Counted from the stretch's first letter, positions 1 through 9,877 are shown. The stretch is 57,542 bases of DNA from Candidatus Obscuribacter sp. (GCA_021772135.1 JADYXQ010000086.1:1-57542), one strand, 5' to 3'. Made by a program: numbers and translations. Notes: a model not told the origin generated them from the letters alone.

Positions 1-1
1 C

Positions 2-1480
2 GATCGCCGCCGCACTCACGACATGAATAGCGCCAACTGGATTCCAGATTTGTTCATGCAGCGCGTAATCTCCAATGGCAACTGGACACTCTTCAGCCCT
101 GAAGAAACACCAGACCTGCATAACTTGTTCGGCATTCCTTTTAAAAATGCTTATGAAGCTTACGAGCAGAAAGCTGCCAACGGACAAATCAAGCTTTTCA
201 AAACCATGCCGGCAGTTTCTCTCTGGAGGAAAATGCTCACCATGTTGTTCGAGACCGGACACCCATGGATGACCTTCAAAGATCCGTGCAATCTGAGAAG
301 CCCACAGCAGCATGTCGGTGTGGTTCACAGCTCCAATCTTTGTACTGAAATCACTCTCAATACCTCTGAGACCGAAACTGCAGTTTGCAATCTTGGTTCA
401 ATCAATCTGGTGGCACACGTAGTTGATGGTGCCCTCGACCTGACCAAATTGAAAAACACTTGCCGCGTTGCTATGCGCATGCTCGACAACGTTGTCGATA
501 TCAACTATTACAGCGTGCCTAAAGCCAGACAATCCAACGTTCGCCACCGACCAGTCGGCTTAGGTGTAATGGGCTTCCAAGATGCACTGCTGACATTGCG
601 CATTCCTTATGCATCACAGCAAGCTGTTGATTTTGCCGATTACTGCCAGGAAGCGGTGAGCTTAAATGCTATTTTCGCTTCCAGCGAATTGGCCCGCGAG
701 CGCGGCGCTTATAACTCATATAAAGGATCGCTCTGGGATAAAGGCATCTTCCCTCAAGATTCACTCGCTCTCGTTGATGAAGCGAGAGTTGCTGCCGGTG
801 GACAAATTCTTGACCTCGAGCGCGGCGGCAGGCTTGATTGGACTCATGTGCGCGAAAACGTTGCTAAATACGGTATGCGCAACAGCAACTGTCTGGCCAT
901 TGCTCCTACCGCCACCATCTCTAATATCATTGGTGTGAGCCAATCTATTGAGCCTACTTTCCAGAATCTCTACGTTAAGTCCAACCTTTCCGGTGAGTTC
1001 ACAGTGGTCAACACTTACCTTGTTGATGAACTGAAGAAGCTCGGTCTCTGGGACGAAGTAATGGTGCATGACCTTAAATACTTTGACGGCACCCTGCAAC
1101 CAATCGAACGCATTCCTGAAGAAATCAAAGCTCTTTATGCCACTGCTTTCGAAATCGATACACGCTGGTTGATTGAAGCTGCTTCGCGCCGCCAGAAATG
1201 GATTGATCAAGCTCAGAGCTTGAATCTTTACATGGCCGAACCAAGCGGCAAAAAGATGGACGAAATCTACAAGATGGCCTGGACCAAAGGTCTCAAAACT
1301 ACCTATTACCTGCGCACTGCTGCGGCCACTGCTCCTGAGAAATCAACCACTCAAATCGGCGTGCTCAATGCGGTAAACAGCTCCGGTGCTAAATCTATTC
1401 CTGTTAAAGGTACAACTGCGATCAGCGCGGCCCCGAAAGTCTGCTCAATTATTGACCCTGAATGTGAAGCCTGCCAGTAA
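2..1480 (+). CDS. nrdA: Ribonucleoside-diphosphate reductase alpha subunit (class Ia), 5'-truncated by window edge
   Basis: This large subunit reduces ribonucleoside diphosphates to deoxyribonucleotides. The reading frame is open from base 2 ([10 protein letters not shown]...), so the start lies outside the window and only about the last 490 residues are seen. Visible catalytic features are the N-L-C-x-E motif (SNLCTEI, about residue 105 after the first Met), which holds the radical cysteine with its Asn and Glu partners, the cysteine in CNLGSINL that forms the active-site disulfide, the Tyr-Tyr pair in TTYYLRT used in radical transfer, and a C-terminal redox pair in PECEACQ. The other disulfide cysteine lies upstream of the window. 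nrdB follows after 26 bases, so the two are surely one operon. No intein or insertion is seen in the visible part. Confidence 0.96.
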   Translation, partial: DRRRTHDMNSANWIPDLFMQRVISNGNWTLFSPEETPDLHNLFGIPFKNAYEAYEQKAANGQIKLFKTMPAVSLWRKMLTMLFETGHPWMTFKDPCNLRSPQQHVGVVHSSNLCTEITLNTSETETAVCNLGSINLVAHVVDGALDLTKLKNTCRVAMRMLDNVVDINYYSVPKARQSNVRHRPVGLGVMGFQDALLTLRIPYASQQAVDFADYCQEAVSLNAIFASSELARERGAYNSYKGSLWDKGIFPQDSLALVDEARVAAGGQILDLERGGRLDWTHVRENVAKYGMRNSNCLAIAPTATISNIIGVSQSIEPTFQNLYVKSNLSGEFTVVNTYLVDELKKLGLWDEVMVHDLKYFDGTLQPIERIPEEIKALYATAFEIDTRWLIEAASRRQKWIDQAQSLNLYMAEPSGKKMDEIYKMAWTKGLKTTYYLRTAAATAPEKSTTQIGVLNAVNSSGAKSIPVKGTTAISAAPKVCSIIDPECEACQ

Positions 1481-1506
1481 CTGTAACTCTTAGAAGGAAA
1501 CAAAAC

Positions 1507-2730
1507 ATGCTTAGTTTCGACGATGTGCCCACTGCTAATACAGAGACAGCAACGGCAACTCCAAAAGCCCCCGCTTTAGACTTCACGCCGAGTCCTACTG
1601 CAAATGAAAATTCAGCTATAGGCACCACACAAACAGTGTCTAGCGTCAGTGTTATGCCTGCCACCGAATCTGGTGCAGGCGCCACTGGCGTCGAACAAAT
1701 CGAGATTACTCAAAAACGCATTACAGTTGACGAGAAAAACATCATCAACTGCCGCGCTGACCTTAACCAGCTAGTGCCATTCAAATATGAGTGGGCCTGG
1801 CAGAAATATCTCGATGGTTGCGCCAACCACTGGATGCCGCAAGAAATCAGCATGAGCCGGGACATTGCTCTCTGGAAGGATCCAAACGGTTTGACCGACG
1901 ACGAGCGCACGATCATCAAGCGCAACCTGGGATTTTTCTCCACTGCTGATTCACTGGTGGCAAACAACCTGGTGCTGGCTATTTACCGCCACATCACAAA
2001 TCCAGAATGCCGTCAGTATCTTTTGCGTCAAGCATTTGAAGAAGCTGTGCATACCCACGCTTATCAGTATGTTGTCGAAAGTCTGGCACTTGATGAAGGC
2101 GAGATCTTCAACATGTACCGCGAGATTCCGTCTATTTACGCCAAAGACGTTTTCCAACTGCAGTTCACTCAAGAGCTGGCTGACTCCAATTTCAAAACCG
2201 GCACTGAAGCCACCGATCGCCGATTCCTGCGCAACTTGATTGGCTATTACATCATTATGGAAGGCTTGTTCTTCTATGTTGGTTTTGTGCAAATGCTCAG
2301 CTTCGGCCGTCAAAATAAAATGACCGGAGCATCAGAGCAATTCCAGTACATCATGCGCGATGAGTCGATGCACTTGAACTTCGGCATCGACATGATCAAT
2401 TCCATCAAACTGGAAAATCCACACTTGTGGACCAATGATTTCCAACAAGAAATCATTGACCTGGTCAAAGAAGGTGTAGAGCTGGAATATGCTTACGCTG
2501 TAGACACCATGCCGCGTGGCGTTCTTGGTCTCAATGCTCAGATGTTCTCTGAATATCTGCGCTTCGTTGCCAATCGCCGCCTCAAACAGATTGGTCTGCC
2601 TGAGCAATATCCTGGTGCCAAAAATCCATTCCCCTGGATGAGCGAAATGATCGACTTGAAGAAAGAGAAGAATTTCTTTGAAACTCGCGTGATCGATTAT
2701 CAAACCGGCGGAGCATTGAGCTGGGACTAA
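1507..2730 (+). CDS. nrdB: Ribonucleoside-diphosphate reductase beta subunit (class Ia)
   Basis: This small subunit houses the diiron-tyrosyl radical used by NrdA. The ligand pattern is visible: ADSLVANN (Asp), EEAVHTHAY (Glu-x-x-His, with the radical Tyr four residues after the His), an IMEG Glu and RDESMH (Glu-x-x-His). The presence of the Tyr argues for class Ia rather than the Tyr-less Ic type. At 407 residues it is longer than the usual 320-375. The extra length is an N-terminal stretch of about 70 residues rich in Thr, Ala, Ser and Pro that looks disordered. The start is supported by an AGAAGGA ribosome site just upstream of ATG 1507. The C-terminus ends GGALSWD and would dock on NrdA. 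Confidence 0.96.
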   Translation: MLSFDDVPTANTETATATPKAPALDFTPSPTANENSAIGTTQTVSSVSVMPATESGAGATGVEQIEITQKRITVDEKNIINCRADLNQLVPFKYEWAWQKYLDGCANHWMPQEISMSRDIALWKDPNGLTDDERTIIKRNLGFFSTADSLVANNLVLAIYRHITNPECRQYLLRQAFEEAVHTHAYQYVVESLALDEGEIFNMYREIPSIYAKDVFQLQFTQELADSNFKTGTEATDRRFLRNLIGYYIIMEGLFFYVGFVQMLSFGRQNKMTGASEQFQYIMRDESMHLNFGIDMINSIKLENPHLWTNDFQQEIIDLVKEGVELEYAYAVDTMPRGVLGLNAQMFSEYLRFVANRRLKQIGLPEQYPGAKNPFPWMSEMIDLKKEKNFFETRVIDYQTGGALSWD

Positions 2731-2774
2731 AATCTTAGCCGAGTAATAATCAAGCAATTATTAGGCAAGCAATT

Positions 2775-2818
2775 ATTACCACCTGAGAACCACCTTTACC
2801 GGTGACTCAGGTGGTAAT
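2775..2818 (+). terminator. Strong stem-loop after nrdAB, likely terminator
   Basis: Perfect 13-bp inverted repeat ATTACCACCTGAG (2775-2787) and CTCAGGTGGTAAT (2806-2818), with a second inner CACC/GGTG pairing. It sits 45 bases after the nrdB stop. No good U-run follows (ATCTGTTG), so termination may be partial, or the hairpin may protect the 3' end. Confidence 0.6.
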
Positions 2819-2882
2819 CTGTTGTGGCGAGCAACAAGATCTCTTGGTTCCTTGATAATATGTTGACAGTTAAGTAATTCTG

Positions 2883-2924
2883 TTGGTAGGCATTTGTTTG
2901 TAGGCAATTGTTGATAGGCATTTG
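2883..2924 (+). repeat. Three tandem 14-bp imperfect repeats abutting a start codon
   Basis: Copies are TTGGTAGGCATTTG (2883-2896), TTTGTAGGCAATTG (2897-2910) and TTGATAGGCATTTG (2911-2924), with no gaps. They end directly at the ATG (2925) of the response regulator. The last copy supplies the only Shine-Dalgarno-like AGG. Direct repeats are the usual form of OmpR-family binding sites, so autoregulation is a possible role (inference). Confidence 0.7.
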
Positions 2925-3599
2925 ATGGCCAAGCTTCTTTTAGTAGACGATGATGATGAGTTGACCACAGTTTTATCTGAGTGGTTGGCGGGCGAAGGCA
3001 ATATTGTTGAGTGCGCCAACTGCGGTGAGGACGGTCTTTCGCGCCTCAAGCTTTATCAGTACGATCTCGTTGTCTTAGATGTAGGCATGCCCGACATTGA
3101 CGGTTTTGAAGTCTGTCGCCGTTATCGCCTTTCAGGTGGCATGCTGCCTGTTTTGATGCTTACCGGCAAGGCCAACATCAACGATAAAACCGAAGGTTTT
3201 GATGCCGGCGCCGACGACTATTTGACTAAACCATTCCACCCTAAAGAATTGAATGTGCGCATCAAGGCTTTGATGCGCAGGCCAAGCCAGTTGTTATCTG
3301 AACATTTGACCGCCAGTTATGTAGCTATGGATACCGGTTCCAGACGCGTGCTCGTACAGGGCGACGAGGTCAAGCTACTGCCACAAGAGTTTGCCCTGCT
3401 CGAATTTTTTATGCGGCATCCCAATCGAGTTTTCAGCTCAGACGAAATTCTTGATAAAGTCTGGTCGAATGAAAAGGACACCGCCAATGATACCGTTCGC
3501 GTGCACGTCAATAAATTGCGCAAAAAACTCGATAGAGAAGGTTCGGCGTCTTTAATACGCACCATTCACGGCAGCGGCTATATTCTCGACCACGATTAA
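2925..3599 (+). CDS. OmpR/PhoB-family response regulator
   Basis: Two-domain transcription factor. The N-terminal receiver has the acidic cluster VDDDDE, phospho-acceptor Asp in LVVLDVGMP (about residue 53), the Thr of MLTGK and the Lys of TKPFHP. The C-terminal winged helix (about residues 130-224) shows the family pattern LLPQEFALLEFFMRHPNRVFSS and the ending VRVHVNKLRKKL...IRTIHGSGYIL. I take ATG 2925 as the start, although a TTG directly before it is also in frame. No kinase is adjacent, so the partner is unknown. The gene stands alone after the nrdAB stem-loop, and its 3' end overlaps the convergent DUF4239 gene by 4 bases. Confidence 0.93.
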   Translation: MAKLLLVDDDDELTTVLSEWLAGEGNIVECANCGEDGLSRLKLYQYDLVVLDVGMPDIDGFEVCRRYRLSGGMLPVLMLTGKANINDKTEGFDAGADDYLTKPFHPKELNVRIKALMRRPSQLLSEHLTASYVAMDTGSRRVLVQGDEVKLLPQEFALLEFFMRHPNRVFSSDEILDKVWSNEKDTANDTVRVHVNKLRKKLDREGSASLIRTIHGSGYILDHD

Positions 3600-4432
3600 G
3601 GATTTTTGATCGGTATGGTGATCTTACTGGGCGGCTCAATTTTTGGAGCGCGTTCCACCAGGCCCGCTTCACTCAACTCTTTGATGACGTGCATATTTAA
3701 AATGAATGACCGCGGTTGGATGCGCCAGTGCCCTTCAAAGGGCTTACCGAGCCAGTAAACCAGGGCAAGGTTGCCACCCAGAGCGGCGATCACCCCCACC
3801 AGTACAACGGTGTGAAACATTGAAATGCGTTTGACATAAAAGTAGGAGAAGGCCAGCACGATTAGCGACCCCACTATAAGCATCGGGCCAATCAGTTGGG
3901 TGCGGCTGCTATATAAAGTTAGGATGCGCTCGCGCCTGCCGGTGGCAACAGTGTCGAGGCTTTGCAGCATGGCCGCTTGCAGATTGCTCTCTCCGTCGTG
4001 CTGGGGGTGGATTTTTACTATTTCGTCGTTGAGTTGCAGCAGGGTGTACAAAAGTTCTGGGCACACAGTGCCTTTGGCCATGGCCGGCCACTCTTCATTG
4101 ACGACCAGGTTAACGTAGTGGCCGCACAGGGCCTGAATTTTGCCCCTGGTGGGTTGAGGCATGCCGCGGGAGAATCTGAAAATCTCAGCCACACCGGAAG
4201 CTTCAGCGTCGACGACCCCTTCCAGATTCTGATAATGGTCCAGGGCGGCAGCCACCAGCAGTCCCAAGATTAATGAAACGAGCGTACCGACAATGCCGAA
4301 CATGGCATCGAGAAATTGTTGATGCTCGTTCATGTCAAGGGGTTTCATCAGTTTGCGGCTGACGCTAAAGCCCGCCACGGCCAAAATAGCCGAACCCAGG
4401 CATATAACTAAGATGATTGGCAGTCCTGACAT
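3596..4432 (-). CDS. DUF4239 (bestrophin-like) membrane protein
   Basis: A 278-residue integral membrane protein. Hydrophobic segments lie at about 4-26 and 44-66 (FGIVGTLVSLILGLLVAAAL). A soluble middle follows, then two more segments at about 185-204 and 208-232. The Gly-rich second helix with following Ala-Ala-Leu-Asp, and the long cytoplasmic helix before the second pair, match the DUF4239 family, a distant relative of bestrophin channels. The function is not established for the family. No obvious partner is nearby. The upstream region 4433-4627 holds divergent starts for this gene and the next. Confidence 0.75.
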   Translation of the reverse strand: MSGLPIILVICLGSAILAVAGFSVSRKLMKPLDMNEHQQFLDAMFGIVGTLVSLILGLLVAAALDHYQNLEGVVDAEASGVAEIFRFSRGMPQPTRGKIQALCGHYVNLVVNEEWPAMAKGTVCPELLYTLLQLNDEIVKIHPQHDGESNLQAAMLQSLDTVATGRRERILTLYSSRTQLIGPMLIVGSLIVLAFSYFYVKRISMFHTVVLVGVIAALGGNLALVYWLGKPFEGHWRIQPRSFILNMHVIKELSEAGLVERAPKIEPPSKITIPIKNP

Positions 4433-4627
4433 ATTTCTCGCTCGATTAACTCCAATAGTATGGGCTTTTCAGCCGTTCTTTCAACTATTTTTCAATTTCC
4501 CTGACCCGTTTACAACTCGATAACAAATAAACGCTATTAATAGTAAAGAACCGGAGATTGACTGACCGATTTACCACCGATTCCCCTGATACTACTTTCT
4601 ACTTCTTGACACGTTGTCGAGGTTTCC

Positions 4628-5140
4628 ATGCTTAATAAAATCATTTCCTCACTAATCGTCGCTTCGGCCCTGACATTGGCTGCAGTTGTGGCCAGCCCAG
4701 CCGCTCACGCTCAAATGATTGATGAAGTTCAAGCCGCCCAGCATGTTCAGGCTGTCGCCGAATACCACAGTAGCCGCTCCGGTTGGGAGCAGCCCCTGGT
4801 GCAAAAAGACCACAACCTCAAGCATTTCTACTGGACTGAAGTTGACCGCAACAAGGCCGCTTACAAAGTAATCAACCGCACCGCCTCCAGATACAACACT
4901 GTTACGCACACCGCCAGCAGCAAGCCTGTAGTATTGCCACCTCACGGCAATAAGAATATTTCTACAGAGATTCGCGGCGGAAATAGCGATGTCAGCGGTC
5001 GTGTTCGGCCAATACAATTGGCTCAAGCGCGCACTGCACCAGCGATGTACTCGTACAACGGTTATGGCCGGGTAGCTCCGCAAGCGCCAAGTAACACAAC
5101 TTCAGACAAACAGTGCCGCGCTAAGCTGATGTCTTACTAG
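4628..5140 (+). CDS. Secreted protein of unknown function
   Basis: A 170-residue protein with a clear signal peptide: MLNKII, a hydrophobic stretch of about 18 residues and a probable cleavage after SPAAHA. The mature part is polar, basic and rich in His, Ser and Asn, with no cysteine until near the end and no motif I recognise. It is flanked by a convergent dehydrogenase gene 10 bases downstream. An exported role is the only inference I can support. Confidence 0.75.
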   Translation: MLNKIISSLIVASALTLAAVVASPAAHAQMIDEVQAAQHVQAVAEYHSSRSGWEQPLVQKDHNLKHFYWTEVDRNKAAYKVINRTASRYNTVTHTASSKPVVLPPHGNKNISTEIRGGNSDVSGRVRPIQLAQARTAPAMYSYNGYGRVAPQAPSNTTSDKQCRAKLMSY

Positions 5141-5150
5141 AATCGATACT

Positions 5151-6194
5151 CTAGAGCGTGAGAACGATTTTGCCGAAGTGCTTGCCGCTTTCCATGTATG
5201 CAAGCGCTTCGACAATCTGATCGGCTTTGAAGACTTTGTCAATTACAGGCTTGAGCCCGCTTACCCCAATGGCTTTGTTCATGTCTTCAAACATGGCACG
5301 GGAGCCAACGAAAACTCCGTGCACGTTCACCGATTTCATTAAGATTGGAATGGGATTTACCTGCCCGCTGGCCAGCACTCCGATCAAGGCAATATGGCCA
5401 CCCATGCGGATTGACTTAAGTGATCGGTCCAGTGTCCCGGCGCCGCCCACTTCAATAATATGATCCACACCTTTGCCGCCGGTATATGCCAGAACCTGCT
5501 CGTCCCAGTTTTCGTCAGTCTTGTAATTAATGGTATGAGCGGCGCCCATTTCTTTTAGTCGCGCCAATTTTGCATCGGAGCTCGATGTTGCAATCACAGT
5601 GGCTCCGGCCATGTGAGCCAGTTGCAGCGCAAATATCGAAACGCCGCCTGTGCCCATTACCAGCACTGTATCGCCCGGTTTTACCTGTCCGTTTACTACC
5701 AGGCCGTGCCAGGCCGTTACTGCTGCGCAAGGTAGAGTGGCTGCTTCTTCAAAGCTTAAATGCTCAGGAATTTTCACTAGCGCATTTTGATCAACCATAA
5801 CAAACTCTTGCAACACGCCGTCAATAAACCCACCGAGTGCGGTTTTGGCGATGTCGTTGTCTACCGCGCCGGAATGCCAACCGGTCATGAAATTAGGCGA
5901 CACGCGGTCGCCTAATTTGACGCGAGTGACTGAGCCACCAATTTCTACTACCTCGCCGGCGCCGTCAGAAAGCGGCACCAGCGGAAGCGGAACGGCCTTG
6001 CTATAAATTCCTTTTGCCACCATGATGTCACGGAAATTCAAAGAAACAGCCTTAAGCCGCATCAAAACCTGTGTGCCGTGGGGTTTTAGTTTTGGCTTCT
6101 CAGCGGCCTTGATGTCGCTGAGACTAAAGCTACCCAACTGGAAAGCCTTAAATGTAGTGGTACTAGGTGTGGTACCGGTTGTGGTGTCAGTCAC
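5151..6194 (-). CDS. Zinc-independent medium-chain dehydrogenase (quinone oxidoreductase/NAD(P)-dependent alcohol dehydrogenase family)
   Basis: A 347-residue MDR-superfamily oxidoreductase. The N-terminal GroES-like domain (about 20-140) contains LNFRDIMVAKG and PLSDGAGEVVEIG. The Rossmann domain (about 150-290) carries the nucleotide loop VLVMGTGGVSIFALQLA and EVGGAGTLDRSL. The cysteine ligands of the structural zinc lobe are absent, so it is probably a zinc-independent member. The substrate cannot be read from sequence. It lies 33 bases downstream of the Old Yellow Enzyme gene on the same strand, so the two reductases are probably co-transcribed and may handle related unsaturated carbonyl or alcohol substrates. 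Confidence 0.88.
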   Translation of the reverse strand: MTDTTTGTTPSTTTFKAFQLGSFSLSDIKAAEKPKLKPHGTQVLMRLKAVSLNFRDIMVAKGIYSKAVPLPLVPLSDGAGEVVEIGGSVTRVKLGDRVSPNFMTGWHSGAVDNDIAKTALGGFIDGVLQEFVMVDQNALVKIPEHLSFEEAATLPCAAVTAWHGLVVNGQVKPGDTVLVMGTGGVSIFALQLAHMAGATVIATSSSDAKLARLKEMGAAHTINYKTDENWDEQVLAYTGGKGVDHIIEVGGAGTLDRSLKSIRMGGHIALIGVLASGQVNPIPILMKSVNVHGVFVGSRAMFEDMNKAIGVSGLKPVIDKVFKADQIVEALAYMESGKHFGKIVLTL

Positions 6195-6227
6195 AAATAA
6201 GTCCTCATTTATTGTTGGTAATTAAGA

Positions 6228-7403
6228 CTAAATGGCATACGAATAATTAGGCGGCAATACTTTCTTGGAATTGACGCCCAGGTCTACTTCCAGAGCCCGG
6301 GCAGCGTGATATGGCCAGTAAGGGTCGCGCATTAATTCACGTGCCAGCAAAACTATATCGGCTTTGCCCTGGCGAATAATATCGTCGGCTTGCTTGGCGT
6401 CCGTGATCATACCCACCGCAGCGGTGGCGATGTTTGCACCTTTGCGCACCGCCTCAGCCAGGGGCACCTGCCAGCCCGGTCCATATGCATAATGGTCACC
6501 GTGACGCACATAAGCGCTGCTGCAATCGACCATATCGACACCAAGCTCTTTTAAAACTTTAGCCAGCTCGGTGGAATCATCAACAGTCCAACCACCCTCC
6601 ACCCAGTCAGATGCCGAGAGTCTAACAGCCAGAGGCAAGTCAGCAGGCCAGACTGCGCGTACCAGCTGTGTCGTTTCCACGATCATGCGAATGCGGTTTT
6701 CAAAGCTGCCGCCATATTCATCTGTACGAAAATTAGCCAGTGGTGAATAGAAACTATTGAGTAAATAGCCGTGAGCGCCGTGAATTTCTAACCATTTAAA
6801 ACCGGCCTCTAAGGCTCTTTTTGCAGCACTCTGGAATGCCAATTGAATTTCTTTGATTTCGCCAACGGTTAGTTCATGAGGTACGCGGCCACCCGGGGTG
6901 AAAGGCACCGCTGATGGTGCAACTGGCTGCCAGCCGCCGTCAGCGTCACTCAGTTCTTGTTTTTCGTGACGATTGCCGACTTTCCACGGATTTTTCGTGG
7001 AAGCTTTGCGACCTGCGTGGGCAATTTGAATTCCGGGAACGGCGCCGTACTGTTCCATGAACTCGGCGATTTTTTTGAGCATCTCGATGTGCTCATCTTT
7101 ATAGATGCCCATATCGTCCGGTGTGATCCGGCCGCGGGCTTCCACTCCGCTGGCTTCGACAATGACTAGGGCCGCTCCGCCTATCGCTCGCGAACCCAGG
7201 TGCACAAGGTGCCAGTCATTGGCAAAACCGTCCACGCTGGCGTACAGGCACATGGGTGACACTCCGATACGATTGCGTAAAGTCACTTTGCCAATGGTCA
7301 ATGGGCTGAATAAATTAGGCGCCGGCGACTTCTCAGTCTCTAATTTTGACTCTGGCTCTGACTTTGACATTGTTGCGTCGGATGGCTTGGTAGTGTTGGA
7401 CAT
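6228..7403 (-). CDS. Old Yellow Enzyme family NADH:flavin oxidoreductase (YqjM-like)
   Basis: FMN-dependent ene-reductase with a TIM barrel. Family marks are LFSPLTIGKVTLRNRIGVSPMC near the N-terminus, QIAHAGRKAS, the active-site pair in WLEIHGAHGYLLNSF (the HGAHGYL signature), DEYGGSFENRIR and the terminal phosphate-binding part GKADIVLLARELMRDPYW. The Cys in SPMCLYAS and the AHAGRK loop are typical of the thermophilic-like YqjM group. I place the start at ATG 7403 because GAGG stands 7 bases upstream. A TTG 18 codons earlier would overlap the divergent gene's leader. The first 35 residues are polar and probably disordered. Confidence 0.92.
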   Translation of the reverse strand: MSNTTKPSDATMSKSEPESKLETEKSPAPNLFSPLTIGKVTLRNRIGVSPMCLYASVDGFANDWHLVHLGSRAIGGAALVIVEASGVEARGRITPDDMGIYKDEHIEMLKKIAEFMEQYGAVPGIQIAHAGRKASTKNPWKVGNRHEKQELSDADGGWQPVAPSAVPFTPGGRVPHELTVGEIKEIQLAFQSAAKRALEAGFKWLEIHGAHGYLLNSFYSPLANFRTDEYGGSFENRIRMIVETTQLVRAVWPADLPLAVRLSASDWVEGGWTVDDSTELAKVLKELGVDMVDCSSAYVRHGDHYAYGPGWQVPLAEAVRKGANIATAAVGMITDAKQADDIIRQGKADIVLLARELMRDPYWPYHAARALEVDLGVNSKKVLPPNYSYAI

Positions 7404-7465
7404 GACGACCTCGGATTTGACTGATAAAATATTAGACCGCTCGTCTAGTGAAATCAAGGAGTTGT

Positions 7466-8626
7466 ATGAAATCAGTTTGGCAAGTTTTGACTCTGCTTCT
7501 TATAATTGGCTGTGCCCCGGCTTTTGCCACAGATAAGCTAGCTTTACCTTCGCAAAAAAGTATAGGCAATCTCGAGGTGGTTGCCCTCTTTGAAAAGGCC
7601 ATGCCTACGGGAGTGACCGTATCAAAAACCGGTAGAAAATTCGTCAATTTTCCGCGCTGGGGTGATGCCGTCGATTTTAGCGTGGCTGAGGTGGTGGACG
7701 GAAAAACGGTTGCTTATCCTAATGCCGAAATTAATCGCCTGGACCTGCAGTCAGTCAAAGATCATTTGTTTTCGGTGCAGAGCGTAGTTGTAGACGCTAA
7801 AGACAGGCTCTGGATTGTCGATACCGGCGCGCCGCAAATGGGACCGGTGATAGCCGGCGCGCCCAAGCTCGTTTGTGTAGATTTAACCACCAACAAAGTT
7901 GTGCAAACAATTTTCATACCAGAGAGCGTGGCGCACAAAAACAGCTATCTCAATGATGTCAGATTCGATCTCAGTCGGGGAAAATCAGGCATGGCTTTTA
8001 TCACCGATTCATCTTCCGCCGGTCCTAATGCCATTATTGTCGTCGACTTGGCCACAGGAGAAAGCTGGCGCAAACTAAACGACCACAGTTCTGTTCGACC
8101 TGTAGCCGGTTTTTTACCGATTATCGAAGGTGCGCCTCTGTTGATGGAAAACAATAAGGGCGAAAAAGAGTCTATTCGCGTCGGTAGTGATGGTATCGCC
8201 ATTGGTGCTGATGGCAAGCAGCTTTTCTACTGTCCGCTTTCCAGTCGCAAGCTTTATAGCGTCAGTGTCGACGCCCTCTGTAATCGCGAAAGTGCCGACA
8301 GTGACGTGGCTGACACGGTTTGTGAAGTAGTGACCAAAGGGGCGTCAGACGGCTTAGAAAGCGACGCTTCTGGTTGCATCTATGCTACAGACTACGAACA
8401 TAACGCCATTCACCGTCTCTGGCTCTCCGGAAAACATGAAACTATTGTTTGCGATCCACGAGCGTTATGGCCCGATACTCTCTCTCTGGCCGGTGACGGT
8501 TATCTTTATTTTATTGCTAATCAACTTCACCGTCAGGCTCGTTTTCACGGTGGCGTCGACATGCGTGAGAAGCCCTATGTGTTGTTTCGTGTCAAAGTAG
8601 ACGCCAGGCCAGTGCTTTTGCAGTAG
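7466..8626 (+). CDS. Secreted royal-jelly/yellow-family beta-propeller protein
   Basis: A 386-residue exported protein of the major royal jelly/yellow family, related to SMP-30/gluconolactonases. The signal peptide is MKSVWQVLTLLLIIGCAPAFA. Propeller-like landmarks include FVNFPRWGD, DRLWIVDTGAPQMG, YLNDVRFD, AFITDSSSAGPNAIIVVDL, GSDGIAIGADGKQLFYCPLSSRKLY and SDGLESDASGCIYATDYEHNAI. ATG 7466 is chosen because AAGGAG stands 5 bases upstream and it gives a proper signal peptide. A GTG 6 codons earlier is less likely. In bacteria these proteins are periplasmic or extracellular and mostly uncharacterised. The gene is divergent from the Old Yellow Enzyme gene. Confidence 0.85.
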   Translation: MKSVWQVLTLLLIIGCAPAFATDKLALPSQKSIGNLEVVALFEKAMPTGVTVSKTGRKFVNFPRWGDAVDFSVAEVVDGKTVAYPNAEINRLDLQSVKDHLFSVQSVVVDAKDRLWIVDTGAPQMGPVIAGAPKLVCVDLTTNKVVQTIFIPESVAHKNSYLNDVRFDLSRGKSGMAFITDSSSAGPNAIIVVDLATGESWRKLNDHSSVRPVAGFLPIIEGAPLLMENNKGEKESIRVGSDGIAIGADGKQLFYCPLSSRKLYSVSVDALCNRESADSDVADTVCEVVTKGASDGLESDASGCIYATDYEHNAIHRLWLSGKHETIVCDPRALWPDTLSLAGDGYLYFIANQLHRQARFHGGVDMREKPYVLFRVKVDARPVLLQ

Positions 8627-8701
8627 TACTAGTAGTAACGATAGCGGAACATCGTCTCTATCAGAGCGTCTTAAAGAGACATGCACTGGTAGAGAAAAAA
8701 C

Positions 8702-9877
8702 ATGACAGTTTCAACTTCGGTCAACTTAGTCAATAAAATCGCCCTCGCCAGTTTAACAGCCGCATTGTGTACGCTCAATCTGCTTCCGGTTGCAGCTCAG
8801 CAAGAACCGCAAGTCGCCCCGGCGCGCTCAGCAACAAGATTGAGCCCAACTGGTTTTACCACCCCCACTACATTAAACGGGTCGGTAAGCAGTGCAACTG
8901 CCATTGGTGCCTCACGCTTAAGTCGTCCACAACCTGTCTACAATAATTTAGCGGTGCCACCAGCGCCCCAGAGAATTGATCACAGTCCGCTGGTTTCCGC
9001 CGCCGATCAAGCAGCTTTCAGTCAGGTCCAACAAGCTGCTCCGGCTAACAACTATAGAGCTGCAGCCAGTAACTCAGTTGTGCAGTCCTCGTCCTCAGGT
9101 GCTAAATTTGACGCTGCCAGAGCTCTACAGTTAGGAGCTCAATTTGCCAACCAGATGGGTATCGGCAATAACTTTGCCAATCGGAGCCTCGTAAGAGGTG
9201 CAGTTGGTCTGGAGCAGCCGGCAGCGGCACTGATGGGTAAACTGGGCAAACCGCTAACTGCCGCTGAACTTTCAGTGCTTTCAAATTATGACGTCGTGCT
9301 CGTGCTCGACAAATCAGGTTCAATGGATGAACACGATTGTCCGGGAGGAATGAGCCGCTGGGAATGGTGCCGCGAACAGATGCTGTCGTTGACTGCGCAG
9401 ATTTCCTCGGTTTTTAAAAATGGCATTACAGTGGCTTTGTATTCTTCAGACTATGAGATTTTCCGCAATGTCGACCTCAATTATGTAACCAGAATTTTTG
9501 CTGAGCATAATCCTGGTGGCGCGACTTTCACCGGTAAAACCGTCGATGCTGTTCTAGAGGACTATTTTGCCAGACGCAATTCTAACCCTGGAGCAACTCG
9601 CAAATTGCTCATACAGGTAGTCACTGACGGCGATCCCAGTGACAAGGGAATTTTAATTGCAGCCATCGCACGGGCCACACAACAGATAAAATCGCCCGGA
9701 GAAATCACAGTGAATTTTTTACAGATAGGATATGAAGAAGACGGCGCGCGTACTTTAGCTAAGCTAGACAATGGGATGTTTTCGGAAGGGGCGCAGTTCG
9801 ACATCGTCAAGGTAGAGCCCTTTGCTAGAGTGGCTTTTGAGGGCTTGCCTCGCGCCCTTGTCGATGCCACCCGTTAA
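8702..9877 (+). CDS. Secreted von Willebrand factor A-domain protein
   Basis: A 391-residue protein. Residues 1-33 look like a signal peptide ending LPVAA. A low-complexity Pro/Ala/Ser/Gln-rich region follows up to about residue 185, then a VWA domain. The metal-binding MIDAS motif is visible as VLVLDKSGSMDE (about residue 203, D-x-S-x-S), with a later Thr in GGATFTGKT and Asp in QVVTDGDPSD. A C-x14-C pair (DEHDCPGGMSRWEWC) just after the MIDAS is unusual and may form a disulfide. The partner and function are unknown. Confidence 0.85.
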   Translation: MTVSTSVNLVNKIALASLTAALCTLNLLPVAAQQEPQVAPARSATRLSPTGFTTPTTLNGSVSSATAIGASRLSRPQPVYNNLAVPPAPQRIDHSPLVSAADQAAFSQVQQAAPANNYRAAASNSVVQSSSSGAKFDAARALQLGAQFANQMGIGNNFANRSLVRGAVGLEQPAAALMGKLGKPLTAAELSVLSNYDVVLVLDKSGSMDEHDCPGGMSRWEWCREQMLSLTAQISSVFKNGITVALYSSDYEIFRNVDLNYVTRIFAEHNPGGATFTGKTVDAVLEDYFARRNSNPGATRKLLIQVVTDGDPSDKGILIAAIARATQQIKSPGEITVNFLQIGYEEDGARTLAKLDNGMFSEGAQFDIVKVEPFARVAFEGLPRALVDATR

